DNA of 64,000 bases, from assembly GCA_024235135.1 (NCBI GenBank), contig JACKMZ010000004.1, forward strand, positions 186,001-250,000. Direction: 5' to 3'. A program made the translations under genes and the position numbers. Of this stretch, positions 50,878 through 58,613 are shown piece after piece; the first letter of the stretch is position 1; every line of letters starts with the position of its first letter. The notes below the pieces were generated by a model that was not told where the DNA came from, did no database searches, and saw nothing but the letters and a program-made list of their open reading frames with translations. The DNA is from Gammaproteobacteria bacterium (GTDB lineage: Bacteria; Pseudomonadota; Gammaproteobacteria; Competibacterales; Competibacteraceae).

Positions 50878-52218
50878 TCATCCTTGAGCCTTGCGGTCCA
50901 ACTCACGTAAGCGAGCCAGTTTGTCCCCAATCTTGATCTCCAGGCCACGAGGCGCCGGCCGATAGTAACAGGGATTCCCCATGCTATCGGGGAAATAACG
51001 CTCGCCCGCCGCGTAACCCTCCGCCTCGTCATGGGCATATCGATAGTCCTTACCGAAATCCAGGGCCTTCATGAGAGCAGTCGGCGCATTGCGCAAATGG
51101 GCCGGCACCTCCAGGGAACCGTGTCGATGCACGTCCTCCAGAGCCGCTTTATACGCCACGTAAACGGCATTGCTTTTGGGCGCGCAAGCCAAATAGACGA
51201 TCGCTTGGGCGATGGCCAGCTCTCCTTCCGGGCTGCCCAGCCGCTCGAATGTTTCCCAGGCGTCCAGGGCAAGGCGCAGGCCGCGCGGGTCGGCATTGCC
51301 GATGTCCTCGCTGGCCATGCGCACCGTACGGCGGGCGATGTAAAGGGGATCGCAACCCCCATCGAGCATTCGCGCCAGCCAGTACAAGGCGGCATCTGGA
51401 TTGCTGCCACGCACGGATTTATGCAAGGCGGAAATCTGATCGTAGAAAATATCGCCACCCCGATCGAAGCGCCTGATGTCGCTTCCGCTCATGACTTCCT
51501 GCACGGCTAGCGTCATATCGCCATCGCGGGCGGCGGCCAGTTCAGCGGCCAGTTCCAGAAGATTCAAGGCCCGTCGCGCATCGCCATCCGCCAGCCGGGC
51601 CAACTGCTCGCGCCGTTCGGCGGCCACCTCAAGATTCGCTTGGCCCAAGCCACGCTCGGCATCGCTCAGGGCGTTATCGATCAACCGACGAATATCCGCT
51701 CTGTCCAGGGCCTTCAGCACATACACCCGCAACCGGGACAGAAGGGCATTGTTCAAGGCGAAACTGGGATTTTCCGTCGTCGCGCCGACAAATATCAGCG
51801 TGCCGTCTTCCACATAAGGGAGAAAAGCATCCTGCTGCGCTTTGTTGAAACGATGGACTTCATCCACGAACAACACGGTCCGACGCTGTTCGCTCCGCCC
51901 CAGTTGTTGCGCTTCGCTGACCGCCGCGCGGATTTCCTTGACTCCAGCCAGCACCGCCGACAGCGCGAGGAAGCGGGCGTTGCCGTGGACGGCCAGCAGC
52001 CTCGCCAAAGTTGTTTTACCACTGCCCGGCGGTCCCCACAGCACCATCGAATGGGGATGACCGCGTTCGATGGCGGCATGCAAGGGTTTGCCGGGAGCCA
52101 GCAGATGTTCCTGTCCAACGAACTCCTGCAGCCGTTGCGGTCGCATGCGGTCAGCCAGAGGACGAGTATCCACGGGTCCCACACCGGCCGCCGCGGACCG
52201 CTTATCCGGGGACATCAC
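50878..52218 (-). CDS. rarA: Replication-associated recombination protein RarA (MgsA)
   Basis: 446-aa AAA+ ATPase that acts at stalled replication forks. Walker A is GPPGSGKT (62-69), Walker B FVDEVHRFNKAQQDA has D119 and E120, and sensor 1 is FVGATTENPSFALN. The C-terminal MgsA/RarA tetramerisation region contains DQISALHKSVRGSNPDAALYWLARML and ends with YYRPAPRGLE. The gene overlaps the lolA stop by 17 bases and is last of an ftsK-lolA-rarA operon, the usual gammaproteobacterial order. Confidence 0.96.
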   Translation of the reverse strand: MMSPDKRSAAAGVGPVDTRPLADRMRPQRLQEFVGQEHLLAPGKPLHAAIERGHPHSMVLWGPPGSGKTTLARLLAVHGNARFLALSAVLAGVKEIRAAVSEAQQLGRSEQRRTVLFVDEVHRFNKAQQDAFLPYVEDGTLIFVGATTENPSFALNNALLSRLRVYVLKALDRADIRRLIDNALSDAERGLGQANLEVAAERREQLARLADGDARRALNLLELAAELAAARDGDMTLAVQEVMSGSDIRRFDRGGDIFYDQISALHKSVRGSNPDAALYWLARMLDGGCDPLYIARRTVRMASEDIGNADPRGLRLALDAWETFERLGSPEGELAIAQAIVYLACAPKSNAVYVAYKAALEDVHRHGSLEVPAHLRNAPTALMKALDFGKDYRYAHDEAEGYAAGERYFPDSMGNPCYYRPAPRGLEIKIGDKLARLRELDRKAQG

Positions 52219-52834
52219 CGATCACATCGACACCGGGCGGCGGGGTGAAGGTGAACACCCCCGGATCGAGCGACACGTTGCGCTGCAGATCCTTGAAGGT
52301 AAGCCGGGTCCGTTGATTCAGGACATCCTCCAGTTCGATGGCTTTCAGTTCCTCGCCTTGAAACGCGACACGCAGGCGTTTGAAATCCGGTTGCTCTTCC
52401 TTGGGCTGCAGTTCAAACCATTGCCAGCCATCGCTCGTCGTTTCGCGGGTGACCGTAAAAGCGTCCTGTATCGGCGCCGCCCCGCTCAACAGCGCGAAGG
52501 GCGTGGAATTCAGCGCCTCGTTCAAAGCCCGCACGGTGACCTGTTCCAATTCCACATCGTACATCCAGAGCCGCTGCCCATCGGCGACGATCACCTGTTC
52601 GGCGGGCGGGGAGTAATCCCAACGGAAACGGCCGGGCTTCTGCATGACCAGTTGCCCGTGGGTGGTTTCCAGGGGACGCGACTGGTCATCGTACACTTGC
52701 TGCACGAAGTCCGCCTTCAGCGATTGCAGATTTTGGAAATAACGCTCCACCAGCGATTCCGAACGCGCTGTCGCGCCTTGGATCACCAGCAGAAGGAAAA
52801 CCGCGAAAAATAATTTCACCCGCTTAGGCATCAT
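52202..52834 (-). CDS. lolA: Outer-membrane lipoprotein carrier protein LolA
   Basis: 210-aa periplasmic chaperone that carries lipoproteins from the LolCDE exporter to the outer membrane. A signal peptide (about residues 1-26, ending ATARS) precedes the mature start SLVERYFQNLQSLKADFVQQVYD. The family strands GQLVMQKPGRFRWDYSPPAEQVIVADGQRLWMYD and FELQPKEEQPDFKRL are present, ending FTFTPPPGVDVIGD. Its ATG lies inside the last codons of ftsK and its stop is inside rarA, so all three are translated from one mRNA. Confidence 0.96.
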   Translation of the reverse strand: MMPKRVKLFFAVFLLLVIQGATARSESLVERYFQNLQSLKADFVQQVYDDQSRPLETTHGQLVMQKPGRFRWDYSPPAEQVIVADGQRLWMYDVELEQVTVRALNEALNSTPFALLSGAAPIQDAFTVTRETTSDGWQWFELQPKEEQPDFKRLRVAFQGEELKAIELEDVLNQRTRLTFKDLQRNVSLDPGVFTFTPPPGVDVIGDVPG

Positions 52835-54779
52835 GGGATCGACTCAGGCTGTGTTCTTTCGTTCGGCCGATTTGTCGCAGAAAATCCGCCACGCGTTCGA
52901 CTTCGGGCAAACCGACCAGGGCTAACCGCAGGGGATGCGGGACAGGATCGCTGGGCGACCGATAGAGCAGTTCCGTAGGCGACAAGCGTTCCGCTCCCGC
53001 CTCATCCAGAATCCGTTGGGATGCCTCCGGGCCGTTGACCGGCAAAGCAACCCGCGCGGGCATCCCCGCTTTGACGGTTGCCGTGACGACGTCCGCCGTC
53101 GGGTGGTGGGTAGCCAGCAGCAAATGTACGTCCGTGTTCTTGCCTTTGACGCTGAGCTTGGCGAACAGGGTATCTACCCAGTCACCCATGACGGCCACAA
53201 TATCCGCCAGTTCGGCGATCACCACGACCACCGCCGGCAACGACTCCGCTTCCGTGTCCCAGTCACCGGCCTCTTCGGCCAACCGCTGTTTCAAGGCGGC
53301 GATATCGGGCTCTTGCCATTCATCGAGCAGGCGCTCTCGCCGATCGATTTCCTTTTTACACCACACCAGGGCATTGACCGCCTGCTCGATACTCGTGGCC
53401 ACGGGCTGCAACAAATGGGGAATATCCTGATAAACCGCCAGATCGCAAGAGGAGGAATCCAGTAGGATCAGCCCCAGAGCGCGTGGTGGAGCCTTATACA
53501 GCAGACTGAGCAGACAGGTATGCAACAACCGGGTAACGGCATCGGCGTCTTCGCCCGCCATCAGCAGATGCGGCAGTTGCTCCAGATCGGTGATGCAGGG
53601 CTGCCCGTCCGCTTCGTAACCCACGATCAACGGCAGTTCGGCTGGCCCCGTCTGATAGGCTCGGGCCGCCAGCAACGCGCTCAAAGCCTCGAAACGTCCG
53701 GGTTTCGCCGAATCGAGCAGACTCATCGGCGGGGTCGGCGCAGTCGGTCGCCGCAATGTCTTGACGATTCGCAGGCGTGGCTGGCCGACCGACTCGGGCG
53801 CCGTGACCGGCGCATCCTCCAGGGTGGGGTCCAGCCGGTGGCCGTCGTTTTCCCAGTCCGTGGAACTTGCCGATTCCGTCGGATCGAAGCTCGGTTCCAC
53901 ACGGTCCATTTTGCCAGGCCGGGTCATACGCAGCGGAGGTTCATCCGCCGTAAATGGAGTGATAGGAGCCGGAGTCTCCGGTGGCTTGTCGACAACCGGC
54001 GCGACGAATACCTCCTTGGACTCATGGATCGCCGGTTCCGGTGTCAATGACGGCTCCGTTTGTTCCGTCCGCAACATGGGTTCGGTCTTGCCGATTTGCG
54101 CGTTGTCCAGATCTTCGGCTTCGACCCAAGCTTTCACGCGCACGACGACACGGCCGAGGAAGCGGATCGCATTCATCGTGCCCGTGCCCACCCCGTCCAG
54201 AATATCCAGCCAGGAAAATCCGGTGGCCAAGGTCACGCCGGCCGCAAACAACACCAGGAGAAACACGGTGACGGTACGCGGGGGGAAACCGCCGCTCAGC
54301 CAGGATGCCAGGAAATCACCGAAAATGCCGCCCGCCGAGCTGCTGGGATAGCCTTCCACGATCCCCAAATGTAGGGCCGCCAAAGCGCAGCTACTGCTCA
54401 CGGTCACCAGAAAACCGAACATGCGGAAGATGATGATTTCCGCGTCCAACTGCCAAAGTACGCCGTTGCGGAACAAGCGCCAGCCACAGAATGCGACGCC
54501 CAGCGGGAACAGATAGGCCAAATAGCCGAAGAAATAAAAAGCGACGTCGGCAAACCAAGCCCCCACCATACCCCCGCGGTTGACCACGGGCACGCCCGGC
54601 GCGGTATGGGTCCAGGCCGGGTCGCTGGGCTGATAGGAAAGCAGCATGATCAACAGGAACAAGGCGCTGCCCATGAAAACGACGAAACCGCTCTCTAACA
54701 GAGCCCGGCCGAGGTAGGGTAATACATTGAAGCGGTAAGTCCGCTTGGAAGTCGGTTTGATTCTGTATGCCTGCGCCAC
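52824..54779 (-). CDS. ftsK: FtsK-family protein with degenerate motor (no Walker A, no gamma domain)
   Basis: 651-aa membrane protein in the ftsK position of ftsK-lolA-rarA. The N-terminal four-helix domain (about residues 25-190) is well kept, for example LSYQPSDPAWTH and VGAWFADVAFYFFGYLAYLFPLG. A Pro/Glu-rich linker follows (about 225-350). The motor region (about 355-640) aligns with FtsK through PHLLMAG, LLSLLYKAPP, VYQDIPHLLQPV, ANALVWC and HLLLATHHP. However, the P-loop is replaced by GEDADAVTR (409-417, Lys to Val415), the Walker B aspartate is Ala522, the alpha domain is short, and the winged-helix gamma domain is missing. The frame is intact. The protein probably keeps a division role but not DNA pumping. 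The start is GTG. Confidence 0.88.
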   Translation of the reverse strand: MAQAYRIKPTSKRTYRFNVLPYLGRALLESGFVVFMGSALFLLIMLLSYQPSDPAWTHTAPGVPVVNRGGMVGAWFADVAFYFFGYLAYLFPLGVAFCGWRLFRNGVLWQLDAEIIIFRMFGFLVTVSSSCALAALHLGIVEGYPSSSAGGIFGDFLASWLSGGFPPRTVTVFLLVLFAAGVTLATGFSWLDILDGVGTGTMNAIRFLGRVVVRVKAWVEAEDLDNAQIGKTEPMLRTEQTEPSLTPEPAIHESKEVFVAPVVDKPPETPAPITPFTADEPPLRMTRPGKMDRVEPSFDPTESASSTDWENDGHRLDPTLEDAPVTAPESVGQPRLRIVKTLRRPTAPTPPMSLLDSAKPGRFEALSALLAARAYQTGPAELPLIVGYEADGQPCITDLEQLPHLLMAGEDADAVTRLLHTCLLSLLYKAPPRALGLILLDSSSCDLAVYQDIPHLLQPVATSIEQAVNALVWCKKEIDRRERLLDEWQEPDIAALKQRLAEEAGDWDTEAESLPAVVVVIAELADIVAVMGDWVDTLFAKLSVKGKNTDVHLLLATHHPTADVVTATVKAGMPARVALPVNGPEASQRILDEAGAERLSPTELLYRSPSDPVPHPLRLALVGLPEVERVADFLRQIGRTKEHSLSRSHDA

Positions 54780-54942
54780 GGACTCGATCCTGTTCCAGTT
54801 CTACCAATTGATCATCACTTGAGTGCTTTCCGCTCCGCGAAGCGGATGGGAGCCTGTCCCAGGTATTGTGCAATATAAACGGTTCAAACTGATAATGGGC
54901 TGAACCAAAGCCCTATACGGTGCTCAAACCGGCGAAACCGCC

Positions 54943-56109
54943 ATGCAACAGCCACCTATGCGAATCCAGCGCCTCTCCGCCTTGGCTGAGATCCCCCCCG
55001 ACCAGTGGAATGCCCTGGTTCGGGATGATAATCCCTTCCTGCGTCACGAGTTTCTCGATGCGCTCGAACGCCATCACTGCGTCGGCGAACGCACGGGCTG
55101 GCTACCCTGGCATCTGGTCTGCTACGACGACCAGCAACATCTGCTGGCAGCAGCGCCCCTGTATGTGAAAGACAATTCTTACGGCGAATTTGTTTTCGAC
55201 TGGGGCTGGGCCGATGCCTATCGCCGTCACGGCCTCTCCTATTATCCCAAACTAGTGGGAGCCGTTCCTTTCACTCCAGCCACCGGACAACGGCTGCTGC
55301 TCGCCCCCGACGCTCCCGTGGCGGCAGCCCGCGCCATCGTCGCCCATGCCCTGGAAGATGTCGAGCGGCATGGCTTCTCGTCACTGCACTGGTTGTTCAA
55401 CAATGACGAGGATATGGCCTTGCTCGACGAGTGCGGCTTCCTACGCCGCTGCGGCTGCCAATTCCATTGGCGCAATGCCGGCTATCGCGATTTCACCGAT
55501 TTCCTGGATACACTGACCTCGAAAAAGCGGAAAAATATCAAACGGGAACGCCGCCTGGTTCAAGAAGCCGGATTGACCCTGCAAATCCTCCATGGGCCGG
55601 AGATCAGCGAGGCGCAATGGCGCGCTTTCCATCACTTCTACCGCTCCACTTTCCATCGCCTGGGCGGCATGCCCACGTTGACCCTGTCGTTTTTTCAGGA
55701 AATCTCCCAAACTCTCGGCAACCGCCTGGTCCTGGTATCGGCCAAAGCCGGATCACAGGACGTCGCCGTGGCCATCAGTCTGCGCAGCGCCACCACGTTG
55801 TACGGCCGTCACTGGGGGTGTCAGGAAACCTATGACAGCTTGCATTTCGAACTGTGTTACTACCAGGGACTGGAATACTGTATCGAACACGGCCTGACCC
55901 GATTCGAACCCGGCGCCCAAGGCGAGCATAAAATTTATCGGGGCTTCCTGCCCACGCTGACGCAGTCCGCGCATTGGCTGGCTCATCCGGGTTTTCGTGA
56001 GGCGGTAGCGGACTTCCTGAAGCGGGAAACGCCCGCCGTCGAAAGTTACGCTCGCGAGTTGACCCAACATTCACCCTACCGTGCTCCCCTACACCCTACA
56101 TCCTGTTAG
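54943..56109 (+). CDS. FemAB-like GNAT-fold protein (PF04339 type)
   Basis: 388-aa cytosolic protein of the bacterial FemAB-like/peptidogalycan family. The N-terminal part has WNALVRDDNPFLRHEFLDALE and a long PLYVKDNSYGEFVFDWGWADAY stretch; the middle has LTSKKRKNIKRERR near residue 195, and the C-terminal half contains FELCYYQGLEYCIEHGLTRFEPGAQGEHKI, a conserved family segment near 310. Function in this group is not established; relatives of the fold transfer aminoacyl groups from tRNA or acyl groups. It diverges from ftsK and stands alone. ATG at 54943 is used; MRIQRL at 54958 is an alternative. Confidence 0.85.
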   Translation: MQQPPMRIQRLSALAEIPPDQWNALVRDDNPFLRHEFLDALERHHCVGERTGWLPWHLVCYDDQQHLLAAAPLYVKDNSYGEFVFDWGWADAYRRHGLSYYPKLVGAVPFTPATGQRLLLAPDAPVAAARAIVAHALEDVERHGFSSLHWLFNNDEDMALLDECGFLRRCGCQFHWRNAGYRDFTDFLDTLTSKKRKNIKRERRLVQEAGLTLQILHGPEISEAQWRAFHHFYRSTFHRLGGMPTLTLSFFQEISQTLGNRLVLVSAKAGSQDVAVAISLRSATTLYGRHWGCQETYDSLHFELCYYQGLEYCIEHGLTRFEPGAQGEHKIYRGFLPTLTQSAHWLAHPGFREAVADFLKRETPAVESYARELTQHSPYRAPLHPTSC

Positions 56110-56171
56110 GCCCGCTTGCCCTGTTCGATGATTCGAGGACGTCTTGATCCATGCGCTTCATACGGCGATCC

Positions 56172-56226
56172 CGTTTGGGTGAACCCGGCTGTCGCTGACT
56201 GGCGACAGGCCGGGTTCGCCCAAACG
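56172..56226 (+). repeat. Long hairpin downstream of the FemAB-like gene
   Basis: CGTTTGGGTGAACCCGG and CTGTCGC (56172-56195) pair with GCGACAG and GCCGGGTTCGCCCAAACG (to 56226), giving about 24 bp with one G-U and one bulge around the loop TGACTG. No T tract follows. It lies 63 bases after the stop and may be a REP-like element or an end-protecting hairpin. The rest of the 368-base gap to opgG holds no gene. Confidence 0.7.
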
Positions 56227-56436
56227 ACGACAGGAAGCCGGCTTACCGCTGTACTGAACAGGTCGCGATACGCCATAGGCTTGTATTTGGCGGAATGCGA
56301 TACAATGATTGATTGATCTTTACAGCTTAGGCTTGGAAACCCAGCTCCTGAACTGAGCAGGCCATACTGGCACAGCCCCTGCCGTATCCGACAGCGACCG
56401 TCAAACCGATCGTCTGCCCGCCTAGGATAATTGTTG

Positions 56437-56448
56437 TCCAAATTTGGA
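56437..56448. promoter_or_regulatory. Perfect 12-bp palindrome upstream of opgG
   Basis: TCCAAATTTGGA is a perfect palindrome 29 bases before the opgG start, next to a -10-like GATAAT (56426-56431). The location fits a transcription-factor site near the opgG promoter. No matching -35 hexamer was found, so the assignment is tentative. Confidence 0.3.
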
Positions 56449-56477
56449 AATCAAGAACTACAAATCGTGGTGCTACC

Positions 56478-58040
56478 GTGAATTCGCGACTGTTACTGAT
56501 TGCAATCGTTGTCTTCGGCGCTTCCTGGTTACCGCAACCCGGACTCGCTGCACCCACTCTACCGCCAGCGGAGACCTCTGGCGCTGAGGCTCCCAAACGT
56601 TTCACCTTCGCAGATGTCCATCGCCGCGCCGCCAATCTGGCCCTGCAGCCTTTTGTGGAGAATCGCCCGGAAATCCCGGATTTTCTCCGCGATCTGAACT
56701 ACGACCAGTATCGCGACATTCGTTTTCGCGCCGACCGCGGCCTTTGGCGCAACGAAGATCTTCCCTTCGAACTGCAATTCGCCCATCCCGGGTTTCTGTT
56801 TAAGTGGCCAGTGCTCGTCAATGTGATCGAGGATGGGGAAATCAAACCGGTCCACTATCACCAGGATATGTTCGATTTCGGGCAGAACCACTTTCCCGAA
56901 CCCATCCCGGACGATATCGGCTTCGCCGGATTCCGCGTGCATTATCCCCTGCACCGCGACAGCTATTACGACGAGGTGGCGGTGTTTCTCGGGGCCAGCT
57001 ATTTCCGAGCGGTGGGGCAGAACCAGAATTACGGCCTTTCCGCCCGGGGCCTGGCCATCGATACCGGACTCACCAAGCCCGAGGAATTTCCCTTCTTTCG
57101 CGAATTCTGGATAGAAAAGCCCAGCAAGGACGCCACCACCCTGACGATCTACGCCCTGCTGGACAGCCAGCGGGCCACAGGCGCCTACCGTTTCATCGTC
57201 AAACCCGGTCCGGCGACGATCATCGACGTCAAGGCGACCGTATTCCTGCGCGAGGGCGTGGATAAGCTCGGCATCGCGCCGCTGACCAGCATGTACCTGT
57301 TTGGCGAGCATGATCACCGCGGGCACGACGATTTCCGTCCCGAGGTCCATGATTCGGACGGCCTCTTATTGTCCATGGGCAGCGGCGAATGGTTATGGCG
57401 CCCTCTGGACAACCCCAAACGCCTGCAAATCAGCTCCTTTCTGGATAAGAATCCACGTGGCTTCGGCCTGCTGCAACGGGATCGCGATTTCAACGATTAC
57501 CAGGATCTCGAAGCCTTTTATCAGAAACGCCCCAGTGTCTGGGTAGAACCCCTGAACGAATGGGGCGAAGGAGCCGTGCAACTCATAGAGATACCCGCCG
57601 ACGCGGAAATCTACGACAACATCGTGGCTTTCTGGATTCCCGATAAGCAGCCGGAGCCAGGTCAGGAGGCGACCTTCGAGTACCGCCTGCACTTTGCGCT
57701 GGCTCTTGAAAGTAAACCGCCGGCGGGCCAAGTCATCGCCACCCGCACGGGCGCGGGAGGCGTGGCCGGTGGAGATCCCTCCAAACGCCTGTTCGTCATC
57801 GACTTCGACGGAAAGAAACTGGAGGAAATGGGGGAGGATGCGGGAGTCACCGCCATCGTCAGCACGTCCGCCGGTCAGATTTCCAACATCGTGACGCAGA
57901 AGAACGCCTTCACCAAGGGTTGGCGGGCTTCCTTCGAATTCGCGCCCGAAGGCGACCGGTCCGCCCAGTTGCGCTGCTTTCTCAAGTCCGGCGGCGACGT
58001 GCTGAGTGAAACCTGGAGTTACCAATGGATAGCCGAATGA
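56478..58040 (+). CDS. opgG: Osmoregulated periplasmic glucan biosynthesis protein OpgG (MdoG)
   Basis: 520-aa periplasmic protein needed to make osmoregulated periplasmic glucans. A signal peptide (about residues 1-25, ending PGLAA) precedes FTFADVHRRAANLALQPF, followed by LNYDQYRDIRFR near residue 75, FAGFRVHYPLH, SYFRAVGQNQNYGLSARGLAI near 180 and the C-terminal Ig-like part after WIPDKQPEPGQ. All are strong OpgG/OpgD signatures. The start is GTG at 56478. It is the first gene of an opgG-unknown-opgH operon, with 33 bases to the next start. Confidence 0.95.
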   Translation: MNSRLLLIAIVVFGASWLPQPGLAAPTLPPAETSGAEAPKRFTFADVHRRAANLALQPFVENRPEIPDFLRDLNYDQYRDIRFRADRGLWRNEDLPFELQFAHPGFLFKWPVLVNVIEDGEIKPVHYHQDMFDFGQNHFPEPIPDDIGFAGFRVHYPLHRDSYYDEVAVFLGASYFRAVGQNQNYGLSARGLAIDTGLTKPEEFPFFREFWIEKPSKDATTLTIYALLDSQRATGAYRFIVKPGPATIIDVKATVFLREGVDKLGIAPLTSMYLFGEHDHRGHDDFRPEVHDSDGLLLSMGSGEWLWRPLDNPKRLQISSFLDKNPRGFGLLQRDRDFNDYQDLEAFYQKRPSVWVEPLNEWGEGAVQLIEIPADAEIYDNIVAFWIPDKQPEPGQEATFEYRLHFALALESKPPAGQVIATRTGAGGVAGGDPSKRLFVIDFDGKKLEEMGEDAGVTAIVSTSAGQISNIVTQKNAFTKGWRASFEFAPEGDRSAQLRCFLKSGGDVLSETWSYQWIAE

Positions 58041-58073
58041 TCAGCGCCCTCGTGATCTGACGGGACATCACCT

Positions 58074-58613
58074 ATGTCGAAAATTTTCAGGTTGCTGGAA
58101 AATACCCTCGAAACCACGCCGCTATGGCAGGAGACTTGTCAGCGGGTCCAATGGTATTGGCGCATGCAAGGCGTCCGGGACGAGCGGCAATGCGTGGTGC
58201 TCAGCGATCGGGTCATGGATCGGCTGTCCCGCCATTCCCAACTCATTACCAAGCAGGACCTGCCCTATCGCGCCATGGAAGAAGCGCAACGCATGTTGAA
58301 CGATTGGCTGAGCTTGGCCTTGCAGGATCAACATCCGGCCGTCCTGGCCGCCGGACGGGTGGCTCTGCTCAAGGGAACCGTGCGCAACTGGCCCGATCGC
58401 TTTGTGCAGGAAACCCCTCTGGCCACGGCTGACGCCATCGCCTTGCGACACGCCCTGATCCACGCGGTGCCGCCCGATGCCACACTGCCCATGCCCACGC
58501 AAGTGATCGAGCTGTTTTCGCTGCAGCGTCCCATCGTCGCACTTTGGCGCGGGCTGGGCCGGGCCGTGCTCGCGCTGCGCCATTGGCTGAGACAAAGCCG
58601 AGTCTCTTCATGA
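58074..58613 (+). CDS. Unknown protein between opgG and opgH (179 aa)
   Basis: Family not recognised. It has no membrane helix or signal peptide, is rich in Arg, Gln and Leu, and is probably helical and cytosolic. The C-terminus is hydrophobic-basic (VALWRGLGRAVLALRHWLRQ), possibly an amphipathic membrane-contacting helix. The stop overlaps the opgH start as ATGA, so it is translationally coupled to the glucan synthase. OpgH here lacks the roughly 130-residue cytosolic N-terminal region of enteric OpgH, so this protein could supply that missing regulatory part as a separate chain. That is inference from position and size only. Confidence 0.7.
   Translation: MSKIFRLLENTLETTPLWQETCQRVQWYWRMQGVRDERQCVVLSDRVMDRLSRHSQLITKQDLPYRAMEEAQRMLNDWLSLALQDQHPAVLAAGRVALLKGTVRNWPDRFVQETPLATADAIALRHALIHAVPPDATLPMPTQVIELFSLQRPIVALWRGLGRAVLALRHWLRQSRVSS

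Noticed and set aside
52824..54779. Calling the ftsK gene a pseudogene
   Set aside because: There is no frameshift or stop, the membrane domain is well kept, and it remains overlapped with lolA. A degenerate but maintained protein fits better.
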